A stretch of 5,105 bases of DNA from an uncultured Bacteroidota bacterium (lineage in GTDB: Bacteria; Bacteroidota; Bacteroidia; Chitinophagales; Chitinophagaceae), in the NCBI GenBank assembly GCA_903881265.1, contig CAIRSV010000003.1:1-5105 (forward strand), in the 5' to 3' direction. Position 1 is the stretch's first letter. Each line of letters starts with the position of its first letter. Position numbers and translations under genes: made by a program. Below the pieces are notes generated by a model that saw nothing but the letters and a program-made list of their open reading frames with translations, ran no database searches and was not told where the DNA came from. Positions 1 through 5,105 of this stretch are shown here, in pieces.

Positions 1-173
1 AGCTATCGGGTAAACCTTACGTACTGAAATGCCAAATAGGTGAATGATTGAGGGCGGCTCGCTCGATATTCACGGGTAGGCAGATAAAGATGAATAGCGA
101 TGTTCATCGTAGATAAATGATAGCTATTCCGACGCAATTCGGGAGACACAGAATCCGGCTTATGAACTTGCAG
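1..173 (+). ncRNA. rnpB: RNase P RNA (M1 RNA homologue), 3' part, cut by the left window edge
   Basis: Catalytic RNA of ribonuclease P, which removes 5' leaders from pre-tRNAs. Several conserved blocks of bacterial type A RNase P RNA appear in the right order: GGGTAAACC (8-16), GCCAAATAGG (31-40), GGGTAGGC (74-81, carrying the L15 GGU that pairs with the tRNA 3' CCA), TAGATAAATGAT (110-121) and ACAGAATCCGGCTTAT (148-163, near the 3' end). Helices support this: GTGAAT (40-45) pairs with ATTCAC (68-73), enclosing a second stem 47-52/62-67, and GAATAGC (92-98) pairs with GCTATTC (123-129). The 5' half, including the 5' strands of P1 and P4, lies outside the window. The 3' end is set at about 173 because a T-run (174-179) follows directly; P1 plus this T-run probably acts as terminator, but the 5' strand of P1 cannot be seen. 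Block identification is from memory of E. coli M1 RNA and its homologues. Confidence 0.93.
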
Positions 174-203
174 TTTTTTATTTTAAATTTTAGTGGTGTA
201 AAA

Positions 204-234
204 TTTGGAATAAGGTATTGTTCACATATATTTG
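204..234 (+). promoter_or_regulatory. Bacteroidota-type promoter of tRNA-Val
   Basis: TTTG at 204-207 and TATATTTG at 227-234 are separated by 19 bases. This fits the Bacteroidota consensus TTTG-N(about 19)-TAnnTTTG recognised by the primary sigma factor of that phylum. The start of transcription is expected at about 239-241, giving a leader of roughly 50 bases before the tRNA. The surrounding sequence is very A/T-rich, and the preceding RNA gene appears to end at the T-run 174-179, so an independent promoter makes sense here. Confidence 0.75.
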
Positions 235-241
235 CACTCCC

Positions 242-280
242 AAACAAGGAAGCGCAAGTTACTTGTTTAGTTCTTTAACA
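242..280 (+). promoter_or_regulatory. tRNA leader with hairpin and boxA-like antitermination element
   Basis: AAACAAG (242-248) pairs perfectly with CTTGTTT (262-268); after one mismatch two further A-T pairs extend the stem inwards. Two bases later comes GTTCTTTAACA (270-280), which shares its last nine bases (TCTTTAACA) with E. coli rrn boxA (TGCTCTTTAACA), the NusB/NusE binding site. The order hairpin, boxA, stable RNA is the boxB-boxA layout of rRNA leaders. It lies between the predicted transcription start and the tRNA 5' end. The role is inferred; the match is seen directly. It could equally be a processing signal or a remnant of an rRNA-operon leader. Confidence 0.5.
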
Positions 281-289
281 CAACATTCA

Positions 290-364
290 GGGAGCATAGC
301 TCAGCTGGTTCAGAGCATCTGCCTTACAAGCAGAGGGTCCGCGGTTCGAACCCGTGTGCTCCCA
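290..364 (+). tRNA. tRNA-Val (anticodon UAC)
   Basis: A complete cloverleaf can be drawn. The acceptor stem is GGGAGCA (290-296) with TGCTCCC (357-363). The D stem is GCTC (299-302) with GAGC (313-316), and the loop contains GG at 307-308. The anticodon stem is TCTGC (318-322) with GCAGA (330-334). The anticodon loop CTTACAA (323-329) gives anticodon TAC at 325-327, which reads GUA and the other GUN valine codons by wobble. The variable loop is 335-339. The T stem CGCGG (340-344) with CCGTG (352-356) has one G-T pair and the loop TTCGAAC (345-351). The discriminator base is A364. The 3' CCA is not encoded (CCC follows) and must be added by the CCA-adding enzyme. The gene stands alone, with its own promoter and terminator. 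Confidence 0.97.
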
Positions 365-376
365 CCCAATAAAGAC

Positions 377-413
377 AAGCCTTTCAGAGAAATTCTGAAA
401 GGCTTCTTTATTT
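377..413 (+). terminator. Intrinsic terminator of tRNA-Val
   Basis: AAGCCTTTCAGA (377-388) pairs perfectly over 12 bases with TCTGAAAGGCTT (394-405), leaving a 5-base loop (389-393). It is followed by the T-rich stretch CTTTATTT (406-413). The hairpin begins 12 bases after the tRNA 3' end and closes the single-tRNA transcription unit. The opposite strand has only a modest T-rich stretch, so it should act mainly on the + strand. Confidence 0.88.
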
Positions 414-552
414 CAGATTTACACATATGACTAGCCCTAGAATAAGTTGACATAAAACACCACAAATGATTGATTCAGTAAGTAGAATGTAAACGCAAGA
501 AATAGGATGTTGCAATTTTTCAGTTTAATTTTACCATTCAAAACAGACACGC
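414..552. other. Intergenic region without recognised gene, tRNA-Val terminator to psd
   Basis: A/T-rich spacer of 139 bases. No open frame of note, RNA gene or exact -7 element is visible. The best promoter-like pair for psd is TTG at 510-512 with TACCATTC at 532-539 (19-base spacing), which matches the TAnnTTTG consensus poorly. Confidence 0.4.
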
Positions 553-1206
553 ATGAAATTACATAAAGAAGGTTGGATATATTGCATAGTAGCCTCCGCA
601 TTGTTTGCCATCTTCATTGCTGGCATCGATGCTGCATTAGGCAACTATCCAGTGATCTTCTTCCTCTTATTACTACCTGCCGGATTTCTGTGGTTCTGGG
701 TATTTTGGTTTTTCCGTATTCCAAGTCGCGTAAAGACGACTGGCGACAACCTTGTTATTTCGCCCTGCGACGGCAAGGTGGTGGTAATCGAAGAAACTAC
801 TGAAACCGAGTACTTCAAGGATAAACGTATACAAGTCTCCATTTTTATGTCGCCCTTAAATGTGCACGTCAACTGCTACCCTATCAACGGGGTCGTCCAA
901 TACGTGAAATACCATAAAGGAAAATTCTTGGTGGCTTGGCATCCAAAATCAAGTACCGAAAATGAAAGAAGTACGATCGTAGTCAGGAATTCTAAAACCG
1001 AAATACTAATCCGACAAATTGCTGGGGCTGTGGCTCGTCGCATCATCACCTACTCACACGTCAATGACAAGGTAGATCAAAACGGGGAACTTGGATTTAT
1101 TAAATTCGGATCAAGAGTCGATTTATTCTTTCCGATTGGCACCAAGATTGACGTAAAAATTGGCGATATTGTTCAAAACGGCGTAAGCACAATTGCCACT
1201 ATCTAA
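553..1206 (+). CDS. psd: Phosphatidylserine decarboxylase, short (archaeal-type) pro-enzyme
   Basis: Converts phosphatidylserine to phosphatidylethanolamine at the cytoplasmic membrane. The 217-residue length fits the short PSD family (about 210-230), not the E. coli type of about 320. Two hydrophobic segments (about 9-29 and 33-54) anchor the N-terminus; the catalytic domain follows with SPCDGKV (70-76, Asp73), SPLNVHVN (100-107, His105) and FGSR (185-188). In this family the chain is cut before the Ser of this GS pair, here Ser187, which becomes the pyruvoyl cofactor; the small alpha subunit would be residues 187-217. The residue after NVHVN is Cys108, where I recall Arg in many homologues. 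The ATG at 553 is chosen because the TM segment starts soon after it; no Shine-Dalgarno sequence is seen, as usual in Bacteroidota. Only a weak promoter candidate lies upstream (TTG 510-512, TACCATTC 532-539). No pssA is in view; ybeY follows closely. Confidence 0.93.
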   Translation: MKLHKEGWIYCIVASALFAIFIAGIDAALGNYPVIFFLLLLPAGFLWFWVFWFFRIPSRVKTTGDNLVISPCDGKVVVIEETTETEYFKDKRIQVSIFMSPLNVHVNCYPINGVVQYVKYHKGKFLVAWHPKSSTENERSTIVVRNSKTEILIRQIAGAVARRIITYSHVNDKVDQNGELGFIKFGSRVDLFFPIGTKIDVKIGDIVQNGVSTIATI

Positions 1207-1213
1207 TCAGCAA

Positions 1214-1675
1214 ATGGCGTCCAACAAATCGACAGTAGCACCTAGCAGTTGTTATTTTACAGATCACGAAGTCCGTTCGGGTTTGAAACATAAACGCCGA
1301 CTTGGATCATTCGTCAATTCGTTAATTTTCTCCTACAGAAAGAAAATAAATACTATCGGTTACACCTTTGTCGATGATGAATTTCTTTTTGAAATGAATC
1401 AAACACATCTTAATCACGATACCTATACAGACATCATCACGTTCGACCTGAGCGAACAAAAATCAGATTTCATTTTAGGCGATATCTATATCAGTATTGA
1501 CCGCGTTAAAGAAAATGCAAGATCCCTAAAACTAAATTACCAGGATGAGCTTCTTCGGGTTATACTTCATGGAGCCCTTCATATCAGCGGATTTAGCGAT
1601 AAAACGAAGAAAGAAAATGAAACAATGAGAGCCCTCGAAGATGATTGGATGAGGAAATATAAAGAGTTGAACTGA
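1214..1675 (+). CDS. ybeY: Endoribonuclease YbeY (rRNA maturation factor)
   Basis: Single-strand-specific metallo-endoribonuclease of the UPF0054 family, involved in 16S rRNA 3'-end maturation and ribosome quality control in the cytoplasm. With the ATG at 1214 the protein has 153 residues, normal for the family. The signature is HGALHISGFSD (119-129): His119 and His123 are metal ligands, while the third position, His in E. coli (HGxLHLxGYDH), is Asp129. I recall this Asp as usual in Bacteroidota YbeY. Upstream, the stretch 66-78 (LNHDTYTDIITFD) and GDIYISIDRVKENA (89-102) match the conserved core. A TTG at 1193 would add seven residues and overlap psd by 14 bases; the ATG is preferred because it is the stronger codon and leaves a 7-base gap after the psd stop. 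The tight spacing suggests co-transcription with psd. No terminator is seen after it. Confidence 0.93.
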   Translation: MASNKSTVAPSSCYFTDHEVRSGLKHKRRLGSFVNSLIFSYRKKINTIGYTFVDDEFLFEMNQTHLNHDTYTDIITFDLSEQKSDFILGDIYISIDRVKENARSLKLNYQDELLRVILHGALHISGFSDKTKKENETMRALEDDWMRKYKELN

Positions 1676-1681
1676 GTTGAT

Positions 1682-1689
1682 TATATTTG
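1682..1689 (+). promoter_or_regulatory. Promoter -7 element ahead of the reductase gene
   Basis: TATATTTG matches the Bacteroidota -7 consensus TAnnTTTG exactly and sits seven bases after the ybeY stop codon. The ten bases from here on, TATATTTGCA, are identical to those at the tRNA-Val promoter (227-236). No clear TTTG is found at the expected -33 distance; the nearest TTG (1667-1669) is too close. Transcription would start near 1694-1696, giving a leader of about 155 bases before the reductase gene. Confidence 0.42.
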
Positions 1690-1690
1690 C

Positions 1691-1786
1691 ATGAATCAAG
1701 CCTTAGGTATACGAAGTCAGGCAATAGGAGATGGAAACGATATACCCCAATTCCAACCCCTGCCGTCGAAATATGACTACCAATAA
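1691..1786 (+). CDS. Possible 31-residue small ORF in the leader of the reductase gene
   Basis: ATG at 1691 opens 31 codons ending with TAA at 1784-1786. The peptide begins MNQALGIRSQ and ends PLPSKYDYQ. I do not recognise it. There is no Shine-Dalgarno sequence, and the ATG begins two bases after the predicted -7 promoter element, so a transcript from that promoter would start just downstream of it; translation would then need read-through transcription from ybeY. It is in the same frame as ybeY (stop 1673-1675). It could be a real leader peptide, a chance ORF, or part of a structured RNA leader covering the same bases. Confidence is low. Confidence 0.15.
   Translation: MNQALGIRSQAIGDGNDIPQFQPLPSKYDYQ
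1706..1777 (+). promoter_or_regulatory. Possible structured RNA leader with two competing pairings
   Basis: GGTATACG (1706-1713) can pair with CG-A-TATACC (1738-1746), eight base pairs with one bulged A. Alternatively GTCA and GGCA (1716-1719, 1720-1723) can pair with TGAC (1774-1777) and TGCC (1761-1764), enclosing TGGAA (1732-1736) with TTCCA (1751-1755). The two arrangements share bases and cannot both form. No known riboswitch consensus was recognised. With a 72-base stretch, pairings of this size can arise by chance, so this is only a candidate. From 1787 to 1849 the leader is A-rich and looks unstructured. Confidence 0.22.
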
Positions 1787-1849
1787 AGACCTCACTCGCA
1801 GAATAACAACAAAAACAAGCAACATAACAATCGTTCATTATTATACACT

Positions 1850-2935
1850 ATGTCTACACCTCAGTTCCATACCTTACAAGTCATTGATGTCCGAAACGAA
1901 ACCAATTCCTGTGTGTCCGTATCCCTCGACATTCCTACCGCGCTAAAAGACGTTTATTCATATCAAGCCGGGCAATATATCACCTTCAAGAAAGAAATAG
2001 GCGGCGAAGAACTTCGACGTTCCTATTCGTTGTGCAGCAGTCCCCTTGAACAAGATTTCAGGGTAGCCATTAAACAGGTTCACGAAGGAAAATTTTCAAC
2101 CTATGTTTGCACGCAACTCAAGAAAGGTGATTGGATAGATGTGATGACTCCAATGGGAAATTTCACTACAGCCATTAACCCTACTGCCTCAAAAAACTAT
2201 ATGGCCTTCGTAGCCGGAAGCGGGATAACGCCTGTTATGAGTCTAATGAAAACAATCTTGGCTACCGAAAGTGAAAGCACGTTTACATTAGTCTATGGGA
2301 ATCAAAACCTTCATTCTATTATCTTCAAAGAAGATATTGAAGCCCTGAAAAACAAGTATATGGGCCGCTTACATGTTATTCATATTTTAAGTAGAGAAAA
2401 GCTAGAAACAGACATCAATAACGGCCGAATCAATCACGAAAAGTGTACACAATTATTTAGTGGATTACTTGAGCTGAAAAAAATGAATCATTTTTTTATG
2501 TGTGGACCTGAAGAAATGATTATGAGTGTGAAAGAATATCTGCTCGCTCAGGATGTAGATGAAAAAGCCATACATTTTGAATTGTTTACCACTGCAGGAT
2601 CAAAAAATAAACAACATGACTGGAAAGAGAGCCATCAGGAAGACAATGAAAAACTCTGTACGGTAACGATCAAAGTTGATGACCGTACGTATGATATCAA
2701 ACTCGCTTATGGCGGCGACAATATCTTAGACGCGGCATTGAAAAGCGGAGCTGATTTACCCTACGCTTGTAAAGGTGGTGTATGTTGCACCTGCCGTGCT
2801 AAAGTAATAGAAGGTGAAGTGGATATGGAAGTAAATTATGCATTAGAGAAAGAAGAAGTAGCACAAGGCTTCGTATTGACCTGTCAAGCGCATCCAAAGA
2901 CTGAACGAGTCTTTATTGACTTTGATGCGAGATAA
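1850..2935 (+). CDS. PaaE-like NAD(P)H-dependent flavin/[2Fe-2S] oxidoreductase
   Basis: Soluble electron-transfer reductase of 361 residues, close to E. coli PaaE (about 356). Domain order is FAD-binding, NAD(P)-binding, then plant-type ferredoxin. The FAD domain (about 1-110) has RSYS (57-60). The NAD(P) domain (about 115-245) has GSGITP (123-128) and CGP (218-220). A charged linker (about 248-268) leads to the ferredoxin domain (269-361), with Cys307, Cys312, Cys315 and Cys345 as [2Fe-2S] ligands in the C-x4-C-x2-C...C pattern; Cys313 is an extra cysteine inside it. Such proteins pass electrons from NAD(P)H through FAD and the cluster to an oxygenase or desaturase. In the phenylacetate pathway PaaE serves the PaaABC(D) epoxidase, but no paaA-D gene is here, so the partner is unknown and no symbol is given. 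The ATG at 1850 directly precedes the FAD domain and lies in an A/T-rich region. It may have its own promoter (1682-1689) and ends before the hairpin at 2985. Confidence 0.9.
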   Translation: MSTPQFHTLQVIDVRNETNSCVSVSLDIPTALKDVYSYQAGQYITFKKEIGGEELRRSYSLCSSPLEQDFRVAIKQVHEGKFSTYVCTQLKKGDWIDVMTPMGNFTTAINPTASKNYMAFVAGSGITPVMSLMKTILATESESTFTLVYGNQNLHSIIFKEDIEALKNKYMGRLHVIHILSREKLETDINNGRINHEKCTQLFSGLLELKKMNHFFMCGPEEMIMSVKEYLLAQDVDEKAIHFELFTTAGSKNKQHDWKESHQEDNEKLCTVTIKVDDRTYDIKLAYGGDNILDAALKSGADLPYACKGGVCCTCRAKVIEGEVDMEVNYALEKEEVAQGFVLTCQAHPKTERVFIDFDAR

Positions 2936-2948
2936 CATTCAAGTAGAA

Positions 2949-2974
2949 TAGGATCAGAAAAAGTACGTATCCTA
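2949..2974. repeat. Small inverted repeat between the reductase gene and the terminator
   Basis: TAGGAT (2949-2954) is an exact inverted repeat of ATCCTA (2969-2974), with 14 bases between the arms. No T-run follows on the + strand. It may add a second small hairpin to the 3' end of the reductase mRNA or be chance; six-base arms are short. Confidence 0.25.
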
Positions 2975-2981
2975 AAACAAT

Positions 2982-3019
2982 AAAAAAAGCCACCTAGTTA
3001 TACTAAGTGGCTTTTCAAT
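2982..3019. terminator. Bidirectional intrinsic terminator between convergent genes
   Basis: AAAAGCCAC (2985-2993) pairs with GTGGCTTTT (3007-3015). After one C-A mismatch (2994/3006), TAGT (2995-2998) pairs with ACTA (3002-3005) around a three-base loop (2999-3001). On the + strand the stem ends in TTTTCAATT, ending transcription from the reductase gene. On the - strand the run of seven As at 2982-2988 reads as seven Us, ending transcription of the susD-lipoprotein operon, whose last stop codon lies about 20 bases away. The better U-run belongs to the - strand. Confidence 0.85.
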
Positions 3020-3034
3020 TAAAGTAATTGTCGC

Positions 3035-3688
3035 TTACTGATGCGAGAAGGAGCGAAGTGCTGTCCCGAAACTTGCATTTCGAACAATCCATGAGATAAC
3101 GGTATCGCTTGAGCTAGCCATTACCTTAGAATTCGTACAATACATATCACCTGCAGCTGTTGGCTGAATAGGAACAACTAACGTTGAATCGTCAAGCTGA
3201 CCAAAATAAGCTGTTATAGCATACGCAGAAGGCAATAATACACCACCTACATTATCGGTTTTGTATAATCCAGCCGCAATTTTTGTAACATTCATCGGTG
3301 AGTTATTGGATGTTCTATTGTATACACCTGAATAGTCAAGTGAGTCATTGATGTCGGTCACTAACACAAATCGTGTACCAGTAGATGTATAACCATACAT
3401 ATTTTTATACGTGTATTGAACAGTATAGAAACCAGGCGTAGTTGGGTCGATATCATTTGTAACAGAAATCGGTTGCAGACTATACTCTTTCGTGAGAGAA
3501 TCATATGCTGTAGACCCTGCGTCAACAAAAGTGCCGCCAACAGGCATACTAACAAACTGCGAGCCATTGATAACAATCTCAGGGTATGATGCAGTGACAA
3601 CGGATGAAACGTCTTCTATTTTTTTCTTACATCCAACGGCCACAAAAAGCATGGCGATTGCGATCATAGATATTTTTATTTTATTCAT
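3035..3688 (-). CDS. Surface lipoprotein with Ig-like (DUF5011-type) domain, SusD-linked
   Basis: A 217-residue lipoprotein. The N-terminus has Lys residues, a hydrophobic core (6-18) and a lipobox VAVGC, so signal peptidase II should cut before Cys20. KKKIEDV follows, basic and then acidic, which resembles but does not clearly match the Bacteroidota surface-export signal. Residues about 35-110 resemble a DUF5011-type Ig-like fold: PEIVINGSQFVSMPVGGTFVD (35 onward), then VTNDIDPTTPGFYTVQYTYKN, as in 'vdtskpGtYtVtYt' repeats. The C-terminal part (about 118-217) has an all-beta look and is not firmly recognised; it may match the C-terminal domain of DUF5012-type proteins found beside SusD. The gene starts 24 bases after the susD-like stop, with an A/T-rich start region, so the two are surely one transcript. 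It probably sits on the cell surface with the SusCD complex and helps bind its ligand, which cannot be told from the sequence. Confidence 0.85.
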   Translation of the reverse strand: MNKIKISMIAIAMLFVAVGCKKKIEDVSSVVTASYPEIVINGSQFVSMPVGGTFVDAGSTAYDSLTKEYSLQPISVTNDIDPTTPGFYTVQYTYKNMYGYTSTGTRFVLVTDINDSLDYSGVYNRTSNNSPMNVTKIAAGLYKTDNVGGVLLPSAYAITAYFGQLDDSTLVVPIQPTAAGDMYCTNSKVMASSSDTVISWIVRNASFGTALRSFSHQ

Positions 3689-3712
3689 TTTACTATTTTT
3701 TTAGATTATTAA

Positions 3713-5105
3713 TTAGTTTACGTCCCACCAAACTTTCTGGTCAACAGACTTCAGTCCAGGGAAATTAGCATTCAGGTTTATCTCTTCTGTTGGATAGACA
3801 AAACGTGCAGGACGCTTGCTACCAATCAATGAATTCACAGATTGAATCAAGAAGTCAGGATAACCTGTTCTACGTTGCTCTGTCCAAGCTTCGAAACCTT
3901 GATTTCCGCACATTGAAAACCATTTTTGCGTTACGATGTGGCGGATTTTATCTGTTTCAGATCCTGCAGTTGGATAAAGTCCCCAATTAGTGCTATCCTT
4001 GTAGTAAGCGATTGTTGGAGCATCTGTAATGCCGTAGGCTTCAAAACTCGCGTCGATTGCACTGTAGAATAATGATGCATCATCACCGCCTGTCAACCAA
4101 CCTCTAGCCGAAGCTTCAGCTTGTAACAATAAGCTTTCTGATACAGATAGTAAACGTACTGGTGCAGTTGCTGATAAAGCCTGAGCAGCTTCACCACCAA
4201 CAATATAGCTCACAATTGATTTTCCAGTTGCGTTTGTTGAGTTATTATAATCGCCTTGAGTATTTCCTACTACATTCCCGTTGGCCAATGGCTTGTAAAA
4301 AACAAATACACGAGGATCACTGTTTGCATTCATACTATCTACACAAGTAGCACTTGCAAACAAGTTTTGAGTTTTACCAACACCTACGATTTCAGAATAA
4401 AGAGGATTTTCACTACCTCCAGCAGAGGTGCAAGTGATTTTGGCATCACCCGTAGCGTCTGCAATAAAACCTGCAAAATTAGGATCTGCTTCAATCTCAG
4501 CAATGAGGGCTGCAGCTTTAGTAGGATTTACTTCTGATAAACGCATCGCCACCTTTAATTTCAAGGTGTATGCAAATTCTGACCATAAGGTCATATCGCC
4601 GCCATAAATCAAATCATCAGCACCAGGATGCGCAGGACTATTGACATCAATCAATGAAATCGCTTCATTAATTTGAGAAATAATCGTGTCATAGATAGCA
4701 GCTTGTGCATCATATGAAGGATTAACGTTTCCGCCATCCACTTCAAGACCTTTGAGGGCCTCTACGCAAGGAGCATCACCCCAGGCATCAGTGATTACTT
4801 GAAATGTGTATGCAGTTAGCAATCGTGAAATCGCCATGTAGTTTTTAAAACTTTTCGACGCTGCTGTTTTATACACATATTGCAAATCATTCAGCGCTCC
4901 ATTGTACAAAATACCCCATGAACGGTTATAGTTGTCTGTTGACGGCTGATACTGATCGTATTGTTTATATTGGTTAGCCAAAGGTGATTGGGTCCAATAC
5001 TGAGACCAGAAGCTACCATTCACTTGAAAATTATTCCCAATGACATGCGCAATTTCAACTTGAGCTGAAGGTAAAACCATTTCAATTCCTGGATTACCTG
5101 CTATA
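3713..5105 (-). CDS. SusD/RagB-family nutrient-binding outer-membrane lipoprotein, 5' end missing
   Basis: Partner of a SusC-type TonB-dependent transporter; it forms the lid over the outer-membrane barrel and captures substrate outside the cell. The reading frame stays open to the right window edge (codons for IAGNPGIE precede the Met at 5078-5080), so that Met is internal and the true start, signal peptide and lipobox lie beyond 5105. From that Met there are 455 residues; the whole protein should be about 490-520. Features typical of the SusD-like-2 branch, counted from that Met: TDAWGDAP (97-104), PSYDAQAAIYD (121-131), GDMTLWSEFAYTLKLKVAMR (161-180), then QKWFSMCGNQGFEAW, EQRRTGYPDF and RFVYPTEEINLN near the C-terminus. 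This branch serves many nutrients, so no glycan specificity is claimed. susC is expected upstream, outside the window. The lipoprotein gene follows after 24 bases. Confidence 0.93.
   Translation of the reverse strand, partial: IAGNPGIEMVLPSAQVEIAHVIGNNFQVNGSFWSQYWTQSPLANQYKQYDQYQPSTDNYNRSWGILYNGALNDLQYVYKTAASKSFKNYMAISRLLTAYTFQVITDAWGDAPCVEALKGLEVDGGNVNPSYDAQAAIYDTIISQINEAISLIDVNSPAHPGADDLIYGGDMTLWSEFAYTLKLKVAMRLSEVNPTKAAALIAEIEADPNFAGFIADATGDAKITCTSAGGSENPLYSEIVGVGKTQNLFASATCVDSMNANSDPRVFVFYKPLANGNVVGNTQGDYNNSTNATGKSIVSYIVGGEAAQALSATAPVRLLSVSESLLLQAEASARGWLTGGDDASLFYSAIDASFEAYGITDAPTIAYYKDSTNWGLYPTAGSETDKIRHIVTQKWFSMCGNQGFEAWTEQRRTGYPDFLIQSVNSLIGSKRPARFVYPTEEINLNANFPGLKSVDQKVWWDVN

Noticed and set aside
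290..413. tRNA-Val as an integration (att) site of a mobile element
   Set aside because: No integrase gene and no repeated copy of the tRNA 3' end was seen in the window.
218..430. A 70-codon open frame on the + strand
   Set aside because: It runs through the promoter, the complete tRNA-Val and its terminator; the reading frame is incidental.
1193..1213. TTG start for ybeY that would overlap psd by 14 bases
   Set aside because: The ATG at 1214 gives a normal-length YbeY and a clean 7-base gap; the extra residues match nothing in the family core.
1706..1777. A cobalamin riboswitch, prompted by GAAGTCAGGCA
   Set aside because: The short match is not accompanied by the conserved core (GCCACTG-like and CCTGCC blocks) in the right arrangement, and the gene has no cobalamin link.
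1593..1838. An 81-codon - strand frame across the ybeY end and the leader
   Set aside because: Antisense to a conserved gene end, Cys- and Ser-rich, low-complexity translation and no family resemblance.
1731..1946. A 71-codon + strand frame overlapping the start of the reductase gene
   Set aside because: It overlaps almost 100 bases of a well-supported gene in another frame and has no recognisable domain.
5078..5080. Met codon as the start of the SusD-like gene
   Set aside because: The frame is open to the window edge, upstream codons look like SusD sequence, and there is no signal peptide or lipobox after this Met.

Overview
The window looks like an ordinary chromosomal stretch of a Bacteroidota bacterium, possibly from the Chitinophagales/Sphingobacteriales side, although the exact lineage cannot be fixed from sequence alone. 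Four signs point there: a SusD-family outer-membrane lipoprotein gene followed by an Ig-like lipoprotein gene; promoter elements of the Bacteroidota type (TAnnTTTG at -7); A/T-rich start regions without Shine-Dalgarno sequences; and a YbeY that ends its metal motif in Asp instead of His, as I recall for this phylum.

Layout. Positions 1-173 are the 3' part of the RNase P RNA gene (rnpB, + strand), cut by the left edge. A stand-alone tRNA-Val(UAC) gene follows, with its own promoter, a leader that carries a hairpin and a boxA-like element, and a strong intrinsic terminator (204-413). Next on the + strand are psd (phosphatidylserine decarboxylase, short form) and ybeY (rRNA-maturation endonuclease), only 7 bases apart. 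After a 174-base gap with a promoter-like element and a possibly structured leader comes a PaaE-like flavin/[2Fe-2S] reductase gene. A hairpin at about 2985-3015 separates this + strand block from a convergent - strand block and can terminate transcription from both sides. The - strand block reads from the right edge leftwards: a SusD-like gene with its 5' end outside the window, then a small Ig-like (DUF5011-type) lipoprotein gene. This is the usual tail of a susC-susD-lipoprotein nutrient-uptake operon, and susC would be expected just beyond position 5105.

How the genes work together. The left half is housekeeping: tRNA processing (RNase P), a valine tRNA, phosphatidylethanolamine synthesis and ribosome maturation. 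The reductase is an electron-transfer protein with no partner oxygenase in view. The right half is a cell-surface uptake module. I see no CRISPR array, insertion sequence, phage gene or defence system. The parts most worth a second look are the boxA-like tRNA leader and the leader/small ORF in front of the reductase; neither is shown to be a new system.
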